Positions 38,670-46,576 of a DNA stretch of 64,000 nt are shown here, piece by piece. A model generated the notes under the pieces. The model was not told the origin of the DNA, made no database searches, and saw only the letters and a program-made list of their open reading frames with translations. The DNA lies in the IMG/VR virus record IMGVR_UViG_3300024344_003209, positions 1 to 64,000 of that record. The stretch is one strand, 5' to 3'. Position numbers and translations under genes: made by a program. The first letter of the stretch is position 1, and every line of letters starts with the position of its first letter. The DNA comes from a virus.

Positions 38670-38964
38670 AGGACTACTAGTTTTAAACGGTTGCGGTAAA
38701 TTTTGTTCTTTACTTTTGTCTAAGCCTATGGTAATATTAAAAATACCGGCGCTAAAGCGTTTAATTGATCAATGTTCAGTTTCTTTAACAGGCTGTAATT
38801 GCAGCAGGAAAGACAGAAACAGACTAGCTCAGAAAGGTGCATTTGAAATACTTTCTAAACTAGATAACGAAGACAAAGATCATTTAAAGCAGCTCTACGA
38901 CGAAAAAGAATACAAAGGCATAAATGTTCAATTCGAAAGTATAAATAAAAATATCGTAATATGA
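38662..38964 (+). CDS. Hypothetical cysteine-containing protein
   Basis: The 100-residue protein is not recognised. It has cysteines at CGKFCS near the front and CNCSRKDRN in the middle; the spacing does not fit a standard zinc ribbon but metal binding is possible. The C-terminal half is charged (KLDNEDKDHLKQLYDEKEY). It overlaps both neighbours by a few bases. Confidence 0.45.
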   Translation: MPKGLLVLNGCGKFCSLLLSKPMVILKIPALKRLIDQCSVSLTGCNCSRKDRNRLAQKGAFEILSKLDNEDKDHLKQLYDEKEYKGINVQFESINKNIVI

Positions 38965-39164
38965 TAAGATCAGACGAAGAAAAAAAGAAGATGGTAGACA
39001 TCAACAGGAAGATGGTAGACAAAGTAGTTAAAATCGTCGACTTGAATGACTCCTATTGGGTGGGCAAAATCATGGACGTAATAGATCATGAAACATTCTC
39101 TATACGAAAAAATAAAAATAGCGACCCGAAAGACGTAAACATATTTAACGTACGGTCAATGTAA
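38961..39164 (+). CDS. Small basic hypothetical protein
   Basis: The 67-residue protein has a repeat-like opening (KKMVDINRKMVDKVVKIVD) and then a small beta-rich part (SYWVGKIMDVIDHETFSIRK) that may be an SH3- or KOW-like barrel. No family is firmly recognised. It overlaps the upstream gene by 4 bases and the next by one base. Confidence 0.45.
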   Translation: MIRSDEEKKKMVDINRKMVDKVVKIVDLNDSYWVGKIMDVIDHETFSIRKNKNSDPKDVNIFNVRSM

Positions 39165-39730
39165 TGAACTTGTCTGAATTAAACATGTTCGATAGAGTAT
39201 ACTTCGAGGCAGACTTACCCTTAGATAAGCTGCCAGAAGAAATCCGAGGCCAAGATTTTTCTGAGTTAGAATTCCAAACTTCTGACCTAGGAAACGGTAT
39301 GGACACTTGGTCTGTGTCTTCAGCAGGAGAATTATTTTTTCATGAAGTGGATCAGGAAATAGTTAAAGACTGCGATGAAGGCTTTGAGATTAAATCGAAC
39401 CATAAAGGAATACGCAAGGCAGAAGAAACAACTTCTATTAATTTTTATAGAATTTTCGAAGGCGAAGAGAAAGACTACTGGGTTTCTTTTGATACCCTTT
39501 TTCACAAAGGAAAACTTGTATTGGTGGAGCTGAACGAATTAAATGAAGTAGATAAAGAAGAAAGGCAAAAAGCTAAGTCTCACGCAGAACAATTCATGAA
39601 TGACATGAAAGCTAAGATGAATAAAAAGACTAATGTATTTTTCTCTCCTTTTAAATTTATTATAGGGCTGTCTTTAGTTGCTTTGAATTGGCTTGGCAGA
39701 AACTTATCTAAAATCCATTCTAAAATATGA
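39164..39730 (+). CDS. Hypothetical protein with C-terminal hydrophobic tail
   Basis: The 188-residue protein has an acidic, beta-rich front (NMFDRVYFEADLPLDKLPEE), a helical segment with KEERQKAKSHAEQFMNDMKA, and a hydrophobic stretch near the C-terminus (FIIGLSLVALNWLGRNL) that may anchor it in the membrane. No family is recognised. It overlaps the dNMP kinase gene by 4 bases. Confidence 0.5.
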   Translation: MNLSELNMFDRVYFEADLPLDKLPEEIRGQDFSELEFQTSDLGNGMDTWSVSSAGELFFHEVDQEIVKDCDEGFEIKSNHKGIRKAEETTSINFYRIFEGEEKDYWVSFDTLFHKGKLVLVELNELNEVDKEERQKAKSHAEQFMNDMKAKMNKKTNVFFSPFKFIIGLSLVALNWLGRNLSKIHSKI

Positions 39731-40317
39731 TCGGAATTAGTGGAATAGCAGCGTCTGGTAAGGATTTATTTTGCCGTCTCTTATTAAGAGAGGTTAAAGG
39801 GCACAGGATAGCTTTAGCAGACCAACTCAAGGAAGAGGTAAGACCTTACATCGTTTCTAAGTTCGGTATTGATGTAATAAATTGCTCAACTGAATCTAAA
39901 AACAAAGTGAGAGACCTCTTGGTTTTTTATGGAGGCTTAAAAAGATTCCAAACAGGAGGCAAATATTGGACTGATATAGCTCAGAAAAAAGTACAAGGGT
40001 GCAAAGGGACACCAATTGTAACAGACATTAGGTATGACGATCATAAAAATGACGAAGTCGACTGGGTAAAAGGAAAAAATAAAGGGGTTTTAGTTCATAT
40101 AAGAAAATATTGGGAGACTGAAGGTTTATTCGAGATGAAAAGGCATTACTTTGACCCCCCAAATGAAGACGAAAAAAGAAATGATCCAAAACTTAGGTCT
40201 AAAGCAGATTATCATATTGAATGGCCTCATTTAGAAAACCAAACAACCAAACAAATCGAAGATACTTTAGAGCCATTTGCAAAAGAGTTTGCTGAATGGT
40301 ATAAAAACAAGAGCTAA
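39727..40317 (+). CDS. Deoxynucleoside monophosphate kinase-like P-loop protein
   Basis: The 196-residue protein opens IGISGIAASGKDLFCRLL, a P-loop with Lys12, as in phage T4 gene 1-type dNMP kinases and related phage kinases. Later parts include YWTDIAQKK and the acid-rich TDIRYDDHKNDEVDW, which would help bind magnesium and substrate, and a closing DYHIEW strand typical of these phage kinases. It would phosphorylate dNMPs after host-DNA breakdown or de novo synthesis. It fits the surrounding dCMP deaminase and dUTPase. A helical 85-codon gene follows after 2 bases. Confidence 0.75.
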   Translation: MIGISGIAASGKDLFCRLLLREVKGHRIALADQLKEEVRPYIVSKFGIDVINCSTESKNKVRDLLVFYGGLKRFQTGGKYWTDIAQKKVQGCKGTPIVTDIRYDDHKNDEVDWVKGKNKGVLVHIRKYWETEGLFEMKRHYFDPPNEDEKRNDPKLRSKADYHIEWPHLENQTTKQIEDTLEPFAKEFAEWYKNKS

Positions 40318-40319
40318 TT

Positions 40320-40577
40320 ATGTTTTATAAAGCATTAAAAAAGAAATACGAAGCGGAGATCGAAGAGTCTTTAGTTACCCTTGGGATCTATATGAATAAA
40401 AGCGTTGGCATCGGGGAACATTCTGATCTAATCACAGAATTAGACAAATATGTGAATAAGCTTGCAGCGGCAGAAGATAGCTTAGAGACACTAGAGAGAC
40501 ATAAAGTCTCTATTTGTGCGACAGCCACCGGGACAGAAAGTACCGAAGCACTTCAAACCCACACCCTAAACACCTAA
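40320..40577 (+). CDS. Small helical hypothetical protein
   Basis: The 85-residue protein is mostly helical (FYKALKKKYEAEIEESLVTL, then DLITELDKYVNKLAAAEDSL) with a Thr/Ala-rich end. It is the last gene of the deaminase unit, 56 bases before hsp20. No family is recognised. A short CCTAA/TTAGG stem after it may be a weak terminator. Confidence 0.5.
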   Translation: MFYKALKKKYEAEIEESLVTLGIYMNKSVGIGEHSDLITELDKYVNKLAAAEDSLETLERHKVSICATATGTESTEALQTHTLNT

Positions 40578-40604
40578 AACCTTAGGAAATAATAGTTTTT
40601 TAGT

Positions 40605-40621
40605 TTGGCACGGAAATTGCA
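40605..40621 (+). promoter_or_regulatory. Sigma-54-type (-24/-12) promoter for hsp20
   Basis: TTGGCACG (40605-40612) and TTGCA (40617-40621) match the sigma-54 consensus TTGGCACG-N4-TTGC, with GG and GC separated by exactly 10 bases. Transcription would start near 40632, one or two bases before the ATG at 40634. Such promoters need an ATP-dependent activator, which is not seen in this window. Confidence 0.7.
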
Positions 40622-40633
40622 TATATAAATACC

Positions 40634-41059
40634 ATGAGTAATACATTATCATTTAACAATATGGGCCTAAGTAACATATCAGACATGTTCAGATGGGCAG
40701 ACGAAGCGCTTAGTCATACTTATGACGATGACTGGATTAGTGCTTGGAGGACAGGAGCACCTAATAGAGCTACAGGAAAAGGTAACTCTATTTTTGAAGA
40801 ATCAGAAGACTCCTATTCACTTTACGTACCTTTAACTGGGCTCGGCAAAGAAGACGTTAATGTCTCCGTTTTAGATGGAGTCACTAAGCTAACAGCGAAA
40901 GGAAAAGTCGCAGGGCAGGAACTAGACATTTCTAAAACCTTTCCTCTTCCCGCAAAAGCCGACCCAGAAACTTTGGAAGCTAAAATGGAAAAAGGATTGC
41001 TGAGTATCTCAGTGCAAAAAAGGCAAAAGGATAAGCAAAAAGTAATAACAGTATCGTAA
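40634..41059 (+). CDS. Small heat shock protein, Hsp20 family
   Basis: The 141-residue protein has an alpha-crystallin domain from about residue 53: SIFEESEDSYSLYVPLTGLG, KEDVNVSVLDGVTKLTAKGK and FPLPAKADPETLEAKMEKGL, with the GLLSISV ending typical of the family. The usual IxI tail at the C-terminus is not obvious. It would hold unfolding proteins during infection or help virion assembly; hsp20 genes occur in T4-like cyanophages. It is preceded by a sigma-54-type promoter and followed by a strong terminator, so it forms its own unit. Confidence 0.9.
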   Translation: MSNTLSFNNMGLSNISDMFRWADEALSHTYDDDWISAWRTGAPNRATGKGNSIFEESEDSYSLYVPLTGLGKEDVNVSVLDGVTKLTAKGKVAGQELDISKTFPLPAKADPETLEAKMEKGLLSISVQKRQKDKQKVITVS

Positions 41060-41090
41060 GAGACAAATAGCAACCTTAAGCTTCTATTAA

Positions 41091-41120
41091 ATCGCCCCCC
41101 GAGAGGGGGTGATTTTTTTT
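41091..41120 (+). terminator. Intrinsic terminator after hsp20
   Basis: ATCGCCCCC and GGGGGTGAT form a 9-bp stem (one G-T pair) around a CGAGAG-type loop, followed by eight T residues. It separates hsp20 from the next promoter, which starts two bases later. Confidence 0.85.
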
Positions 41121-41121
41121 A

Positions 41122-41150
41122 TTGACATTTAGTTAAGTTCATCTTATAAT
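41122..41150 (+). promoter_or_regulatory. Consensus sigma-70 promoter for the putative SSB gene
   Basis: TTGACA (41122-41127), 17 bases and TATAAT (41145-41150), both perfect. The ATG at 41159 is 8 bases past the -10 box, so the mRNA is predicted to be leaderless. Confidence 0.85.
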
Positions 41151-41158
41151 CATAGGAC

Positions 41159-41701
41159 ATGATACAGTTTTACAAAGCAAACCCAAAGGTAACAGGAACA
41201 GCTTGTTCGTTCTCAGTAAACCCTAAAGACAAGTCTGTCTACGCCAGTTTAATTAAGCAAAAAAGCTGGGACGACAAAACTAAGACAGGAAGATTCGATG
41301 CGGACAGTAAGTGCATTACCAAACTCAGCACGATGGAGCTTGGAGCTTTAATTCATGCTATAGAAAGCAAAACAGATTGGTCTGCATATCACGGAACGCA
41401 AACCAGAGCTACTAAAATGAACTTTTCTCCATATTCTCAAGGAGGTAATGAGGGTTTTAACTTTAGAGTTACGGCAGACTCAAAAGAAGATTCAGAAAAT
41501 AAATCCACTTACTCAATGGGTTTCAGGTACGGAGAAGCAGAAGTTTTAAAGCAATACTTTGGTTTTTCTATGCAAGCTATATTCCAACAATCACACGAAG
41601 ATATGCTAGCGTCAATGTCAGGAAATAAAAAGACTCCTTATTCTAACAAGTCTCAAACTCAAAAGAAAGAAGAGAGTGTAGACGAAGATGTCGTCTGGTA
41701 G
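41159..41701 (+). CDS. Putative ssDNA-binding protein with acidic tail
   Basis: The 180-residue protein starts MIQFYKANPKVTGTACSFSV and has a beta-rich core of paired strands and a helix (STMELGALIHAIES, AEVLKQYFGFSMQAIF), with KMNFSPYS and FNFRVTADSKEDS between them; this recalls PC4/Whirly-like single-strand-binding proteins found in phages. The last residues are acidic and end with an aromatic residue (EESVDEDVVW), as in bacterial and phage SSBs, where the tail recruits replication partners. A strong promoter and the missing SSB in an otherwise full replication kit support this. The family match is from memory and needs a structure search. Confidence 0.55.
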   Translation: MIQFYKANPKVTGTACSFSVNPKDKSVYASLIKQKSWDDKTKTGRFDADSKCITKLSTMELGALIHAIESKTDWSAYHGTQTRATKMNFSPYSQGGNEGFNFRVTADSKEDSENKSTYSMGFRYGEAEVLKQYFGFSMQAIFQQSHEDMLASMSGNKKTPYSNKSQTQKKEESVDEDVVW

Positions 41702-43607
41702 AAAAAAAAGAGTTTTATTCCATAGTGATTCAGCCTTAGCAAAAACAGGCTTTGGAAGAAACTCTAAGGAGATCCTCTCGTACTTATACAAGACAGGTAA
41801 GTATGAGATATTTCATTATTGCTGCGGCACATCTAAGAAAGACAAGAATTTAAATAAAACCCCATGGAAAAGTATGGGGACTATGCCGAATAACAAACAA
41901 GAACTGGCAAGATTAAACCAAGACCCCGAGCAAGGAAGAGATTTAAGCTATGGTGGGTACTTTATAAATGAAGCGATTAAAGAATCAAAACCAGATGTTT
42001 ATATAGGTGCTCAAGACATATGGGGTTTGGAGTCTTGTACGAAAAAAGACTGGTTTGATAAAGTAACTTCCGTTGTATGGACAACACTAGACTCCTTGCC
42101 GCTTTACCCAAACGCTATAAAAGTAGCCAAAAAAATAAAAAACTTTTGGGTATGGAGCTCTTTTGCTGAAAAAGAATTTAATAGGTTAGAAATTAAAGGA
42201 GTAAAAACTGTTCATGGAGCTTTAAATCCTGAAAATTTTTGCAAGTTGCCAGATGAAGCCAGACTAACGCTAAGAAAAAGATTTAATATAGAAGAAGATG
42301 CTTTTATTATTGGTTTTGTTTTTAGAAATCAATTAAGGAAGTCTGTGCCTAATCTTATTGAAGGTTACGCATTATGGAAAGAAACTTATAAACCAGATAA
42401 AAAAACTTATTTATTATTTCATACTCACTGGGGGGAAGGCTGGAATATTCATAGATTATGTGAAGAATATAAAGTGCCAAAAGATGAAGTAATAACTACT
42501 CACATTTGCTCTAAATGTAAAAACTATTTTGTTAAGCCTTACAAAAAACAAGGAGACACTTGTGATATTTGCAAGTCAGAAAAAAGTCAAGTAACTTGTT
42601 CTGTTTCCTTAGGTATAGAAGAAAAAGAACTTAACGAAGTTTACAACTTAATGGATGTCTACTGTCACCCATTCACTAGTGGCGGTCAGGAAATACCAAT
42701 CCAAGAAGCAAAGTTTACGGAGTTAATGACTCTGGTAACTGATTACAGTTGCGGAGAAGAAAGTTGCGAAGAAGGATCTCAATCTATTCCTCTCGCTTGG
42801 TCAGAGTATAGAGAACACGGAACTCAATTTAGAAAAGCATCTACGTGCCCAACAGATATATGCGAAAAACTTCAAAAGGTATACGAAATGCCAGAGGGAG
42901 AAAAGAGAGAGAAAGGTAAACTAGCAAGAGAATGGGCAATTAAAAATTTTTCTATAGAGACAACTGGAGCTATACTCGAGAAATTTATTGACGACGCTCC
43001 TTATACAGATTTCGACTTTGACAGCCTAACGTGGAAACCTAGAGACCCAGAGGCTAAAATACCAAGTATAGCCAGTGACTCTGAATGGCTTACATATATG
43101 TATAAAAACATATTAAAAATGGAAGTATGCGATCAAAACGATGGACATAAATACTGGATGAACCAAATAGAAAATAAAGTTCCCAGAAATAATATAGAGA
43201 GCTTTTTTAGAAATAAAGCTAAAGAAGAAAATAAAGAAAATATTCCTTTTAAAATAGAGGACTTGTTAGATAAAGATGATGAGAGCAGAAGAATTTTAAT
43301 TGTAATGCCCGGAAGCATAGGGGATGTTTTCCTTTGCACTTCCGTCTTAAAGAGCCTGTCTGAGACTTATCCAGACTATAATATATATTTTGCCACTAAT
43401 CCGTCTTACTTTCAAATATTAGAAGGTAATGATTTCATACATAAGGTTATACCTTATAACTCTAAAATGGATGACCTATTGTGGCTTGAAGGAAGAGGGG
43501 ATCATCAAGGCTTTTTTGAAATAGCTTATTTACCTCACATAGGAACACAAAGAATGTTTAATTACCAACACAACGGTAAAGATAAAATAGCACTAAATCT
43601 TTCTTAA
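41688..43607 (+). CDS. GT4 glycosyltransferase fused to the N-terminal half of a GT9 domain
   Basis: The 639-residue protein begins with a GT4-type domain (VLFHSDSALAKTGFGRNSKE, then FVFRNQLRKSVPNLIEGY and a donor site around SGGQEIPIQEAKFTEL) that contains a zinc-ribbon insertion (about 273-295, CSKCK and CDICK). From about residue 533, RRILIVMPGSIGDVFLCTSV and the following YFATNPSYFQILEGNDFI match the N-terminal Rossmann half of GT9 heptosyltransferases. The protein ends right after that half (KDKIALNLS), and the C-terminal half resumes in the gene at 44287 after an FkbM methyltransferase gene. It probably acts on surface sugars. Confidence 0.75.
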   Translation: MSSGRKKRVLFHSDSALAKTGFGRNSKEILSYLYKTGKYEIFHYCCGTSKKDKNLNKTPWKSMGTMPNNKQELARLNQDPEQGRDLSYGGYFINEAIKESKPDVYIGAQDIWGLESCTKKDWFDKVTSVVWTTLDSLPLYPNAIKVAKKIKNFWVWSSFAEKEFNRLEIKGVKTVHGALNPENFCKLPDEARLTLRKRFNIEEDAFIIGFVFRNQLRKSVPNLIEGYALWKETYKPDKKTYLLFHTHWGEGWNIHRLCEEYKVPKDEVITTHICSKCKNYFVKPYKKQGDTCDICKSEKSQVTCSVSLGIEEKELNEVYNLMDVYCHPFTSGGQEIPIQEAKFTELMTLVTDYSCGEESCEEGSQSIPLAWSEYREHGTQFRKASTCPTDICEKLQKVYEMPEGEKREKGKLAREWAIKNFSIETTGAILEKFIDDAPYTDFDFDSLTWKPRDPEAKIPSIASDSEWLTYMYKNILKMEVCDQNDGHKYWMNQIENKVPRNNIESFFRNKAKEENKENIPFKIEDLLDKDDESRRILIVMPGSIGDVFLCTSVLKSLSETYPDYNIYFATNPSYFQILEGNDFIHKVIPYNSKMDDLLWLEGRGDHQGFFEIAYLPHIGTQRMFNYQHNGKDKIALNLS

Positions 43608-44296
43608 TGACTAAAAAGAATTATATGATAGCGGTAAGAGAAGGTACTTCCGACGAACAAATCGTCCACGAAGTATTCGATCAAGACTGTTATAAGCTAT
43701 CAGAGTGGAATCCCAAAAGATATCCTAAATTTATAGTGGATGTAGGATGCCAAGTAGGATCCTTCTCCATACTAGCTAACCATCTTTACCCAAAATGTTC
43801 TATCCTTGCTTTTGAAATGATGCAAGAAAATCACGAGATTGCCTCAAAGAACTTAGAAGAATTAGAAAACACAACATGCTTTCACGGAGCAGTAGTCGGC
43901 AAAAATAAACCCATAGGCTTCATGAAGAACGAGAATAACACAGGAGGCCACAAAACAATATACGAAGGCAAAAGCTCTTATTTGAGTGAATCAAGATTCG
44001 ACGCGGACTATAAATTAAAACACGATTTTAAATCTTTTGATTTCTTAGAAATCTTTTCTAATAATAATATAGATAGAATAGACTTTCTTAAGATGGACTG
44101 TGAGGGCTCAGAATACGAAATAATACCTCATTTGATAGAAACAAATTTAATTAAAAAAATAGATAATATTTCAATAGAACTTCATGGAAGAGATCAAAAA
44201 GAATATAAAGAAACATTAGACTTTCTTTCTAAAAGTTATGAAAAAGTAACAATGGACGGAGACTACTTAGGTCATTTTAGAAACTTATGCATTTAG
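43607..44296 (+). CDS. FkbM-family methyltransferase, inserted in a split GT9 gene
   Basis: The 229-residue protein is a SAM-dependent methyltransferase: VDVGCQVGSFSILANHLYP (about residues 44-62) is the SAM-binding loop, FEMMQENHEIASKNLEEL follows, and IDFLKMDCEGSEYEIIPH (about 162-179) is characteristic of the FkbM family, which O-methylates sugars and other hydroxyls. It starts in the stop of the GT4/GT9 N-half gene (TAATGA) and overlaps the GT9 C-half by 10 bases. It thus sits in the middle of a GT9 domain and may methylate the sugar that the glycosyltransferase handles. Confidence 0.85.
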   Translation: MTKKNYMIAVREGTSDEQIVHEVFDQDCYKLSEWNPKRYPKFIVDVGCQVGSFSILANHLYPKCSILAFEMMQENHEIASKNLEELENTTCFHGAVVGKNKPIGFMKNENNTGGHKTIYEGKSSYLSESRFDADYKLKHDFKSFDFLEIFSNNNIDRIDFLKMDCEGSEYEIIPHLIETNLIKKIDNISIELHGRDQKEYKETLDFLSKSYEKVTMDGDYLGHFRNLCI

Positions 44297-45471
44297 TAGA
44301 ACAGTACGCTTTAGCTTGCGGCGCAAAGATAAACAAACCTTATATTTATGAGAAGTTTGCTCCTTTGCCATTTAACAACTATGTAACTTTTTCTCCCTAC
44401 TCTAAACCAGCAAAAAACTACGACTATTGGCGCGAAGTTTTATTTATGCTTTTAAAAGATTTTCAAAAACTTGGTGTTAATATAATCCAACTAGGATTAA
44501 AAGACGAAAAACTCATAGAAGGCTGCTACGATATGAGAGGTAAGCTTGATATAAACCAAACAGCCTACCTAATAAAAAGGAGCCTGCTCCACCTAGGAAC
44601 AGACTCTTTCCCAACTCACATAGCTTCTTCTTTCGGTAAGAAAATAGTCTCTCTATATTCTAATTCTCCAACCCAAAACTGTGGACCTTTCTTTTCTGAC
44701 AAAAAAGACACCTTCCTTATCTCAAGCCCGAAAGAAGGAAACAAACACTCTTACGCACTCGAAGAGAGCCCTAAAACAATAAATAAAATTGGACCAGAAT
44801 TTATAGCACAAAAAGTTTTTGAGCTTATGGGCCTTGAGGCTAAGATAAAAAATAAAACAGTTAATATAGGCCCTAAGTGGATTCATGAATTCATAGAAGT
44901 TGTTCCTTCTGCTGTTACGAAGTTTAGTAAAGAGGTCCCAAAAGATAGGCATATTATCAGAATGGACTACCATTACGATGTCAACGTAATGAAAGAACAA
45001 CTAAAAACAAATAAGGGCGTAATAGTAACTGAAAAGCCTATACCCATAAAAGACTTAGCGGAAGTAAAAGAAAGAATAAACCAAGTCATCTTTCTTGTAA
45101 CAAGTAAGTCTTATGATAAAAACTTTCCCAGAGATCTGGAAAAAAATAATGTTCCTAATTGTATATTTTCTAAATTAGAAGGAGAAGACTTAGAGAAGCT
45201 TAAGTTTGATATATTAGACCTAGACAAAAACATTCAAATAATAGACAAAAAAAGCAAGGAACTTTTGCCTAACTATGATAATCTAGATCTAAACAAACTA
45301 ACGTTTAGAAGCAGAAAATTTATTATAGAAGGAGATACTATTTACCCCGGTAAAGCCGCTTACATTAACAAAGTTAGTATTCCAAACTTTTTCACTAAAC
45401 CTATCCCAATAATCGATAGTCCAGAATTCTGGGAAGAAATGGATTTTTTCTGGATAACAGAATCAGTATAG
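44287..45471 (+). CDS. C-terminal half of a GT9 domain plus extra C-terminal region
   Basis: The first 140 residues of this 394-residue protein match the C-terminal half of GT9 enzymes: MHLVEQYALACG at once, then YVTFSPYSKPAKNYDYWREV, LGVNIIQLGLKDEK, SLLHLGTDSFPTHIASSFGK and KIVSLYSNSPTQNCGPF. The matching N-terminal half is the end of the gene at 41688, and an FkbM gene lies between. The remaining 250 residues are not recognised; they may carry another transferase-related domain. The two halves could assemble into a working enzyme, or this is a decaying split gene; the clean reading frames favour function. Confidence 0.75.
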   Translation: MHLVEQYALACGAKINKPYIYEKFAPLPFNNYVTFSPYSKPAKNYDYWREVLFMLLKDFQKLGVNIIQLGLKDEKLIEGCYDMRGKLDINQTAYLIKRSLLHLGTDSFPTHIASSFGKKIVSLYSNSPTQNCGPFFSDKKDTFLISSPKEGNKHSYALEESPKTINKIGPEFIAQKVFELMGLEAKIKNKTVNIGPKWIHEFIEVVPSAVTKFSKEVPKDRHIIRMDYHYDVNVMKEQLKTNKGVIVTEKPIPIKDLAEVKERINQVIFLVTSKSYDKNFPRDLEKNNVPNCIFSKLEGEDLEKLKFDILDLDKNIQIIDKKSKELLPNYDNLDLNKLTFRSRKFIIEGDTIYPGKAAYINKVSIPNFFTKPIPIIDSPEFWEEMDFFWITESV

Positions 45472-45482
45472 GTATATTTTTC

Positions 45483-45511
45483 TTGACTTTAAGTTTAGTT
45501 TGTCTTATAAT
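45483..45511 (+). promoter_or_regulatory. Sigma-70-type promoter for the annealing-protein gene
   Basis: TTGACT (45483-45488), 17 bases and a perfect TATAAT (45506-45511). The ATG at 45518 is 6 bases past the -10 box, so transcription should begin at or next to the A of the ATG. Confidence 0.8.
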
Positions 45512-45517
45512 AGTCAA

Positions 45518-46231
45518 ATGTCTGAAGCACAAAAACTTTCAAGAGACGACAAAGGACTTTTAGTCAACCCAACAATAGATTATCTTTTTAACGAAGATGG
45601 TAGCGTTAACTGGCGCAAGATGGTCCGTAAAGAGTTTTTAGTTGCAAACAAACAAAGAACTAATGAGACTGACGTTTCCGTGCTAGAAGACAGAGACTTA
45701 CTTATTTTATTGGGCGGCATTAAAGAGTTAGCTCAAATCAGAGGGTATTCCAATGTTAACTATACTGTTCACGCTGCAACGCAAGATTATTTTTCTACAA
45801 CTTGCACGATTGAGTGGATACCAAATTACGAGACAGATAATAAGATTGTTTCGTTCTCAGCTATAGCAGACGCTCATCAAGAAAACACATACAGCTTTGC
45901 TTCTAACTTTTTAGCCGCAACAGCAGAAAATAGAGCTTTTGTTCGTTGCGTAAGAAACTTTTTAAAGATTAACGTTGTAGGCCAAGAAGAGATGGGGGGA
46001 GGTCAAAAAACAAACAGGGCTTTCTCTCAAGCATCTCCTAAAGCTGACTCTAACCCAGCAACGCTTCTTCAGTCAATTATGTCTAGTAAAGGCATACAGT
46101 TTGAAGCAGTCAAAAGCAAGCTAGTAGAAGAAGGATATTCAGGCGCAGAAAGCTTGACCTCTGTAAATGAGATTTCTAAAAGTAAAACGTTCGAACTTAT
46201 AGGCAGACTGAAAAAAGCAACCGCAAAATAA
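45518..46231 (+). CDS. Putative Rad52-like ssDNA-annealing protein
   Basis: I choose the ATG at 45518 because a TTG at 45500 would lie inside the promoter; the product is then 237 residues. Its core NYTVHAATQDYFSTTCTIEW and the later AATAENRAFVRCVRNFLKI with VGQEEMGGG resemble the central helix of Rad52/Sak-like annealing proteins and related phage proteins, in which an A-x-T-R-A-x-x-R-A-L-R-like helix binds ssDNA. The C-terminal 60 residues look like a small helical domain (SIMSSKGIQFEAVKSKL). It would pair with RecA in phage recombination. The match is partial. Confidence 0.5.
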   Translation: MSEAQKLSRDDKGLLVNPTIDYLFNEDGSVNWRKMVRKEFLVANKQRTNETDVSVLEDRDLLILLGGIKELAQIRGYSNVNYTVHAATQDYFSTTCTIEWIPNYETDNKIVSFSAIADAHQENTYSFASNFLAATAENRAFVRCVRNFLKINVVGQEEMGGGQKTNRAFSQASPKADSNPATLLQSIMSSKGIQFEAVKSKLVEEGYSGAESLTSVNEISKSKTFELIGRLKKATAK

Positions 46232-46237
46232 AAAACT

Positions 46238-46576
46238 CTACCATTTGTCAATAGGACATTTCTCTTGAGTAAAGTACGCTTTAAGCGGCACTACGCATCC
46301 ACACTTTTGGCATCTTTCTCCTTTGTCTGAAAACCAAGGGCAGCTTCTGCATATGGAAGTTCTTTTTGAGTAAAGTTCCTGTTTAGCTACTATTTCTTTT
46401 CCTTGTAAAGCTGCCTTTGTAGTATTAGCGATACTTCTTGTTATATTTTTCGCCATTTTGAATCCGCTAGGCATCTTCACTACTTCTTTTTTTTCTAAAT
46501 TTTTTAAAGATCTAGTTCTAGATGTACTTCCGAAGGAAGGCTCTTCTCCCGCTTTTTCTTTATACTCGTTAGCCAT
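46238..46576 (-). CDS. Phage zinc-ribbon protein at the end of the giant gene unit
   Basis: The 112-residue protein has a disordered, basic front and a C-terminal zinc ribbon: RTSICRSCPWFSDKGERCQK, then CGCVVPLKAYF and KCPIDKW. The arrangement CxxCP...CxxCGC...CP..KW is common in a small protein of tailed phages. It overlaps the end of the giant gene by 8 bases, so it is expressed with it and may be a structural or assembly factor. It converges with the plus-strand gene, leaving 6 bases. Confidence 0.65.
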   Translation of the reverse strand: MANEYKEKAGEEPSFGSTSRTRSLKNLEKKEVVKMPSGFKMAKNITRSIANTTKAALQGKEIVAKQELYSKRTSICRSCPWFSDKGERCQKCGCVVPLKAYFTQEKCPIDKW

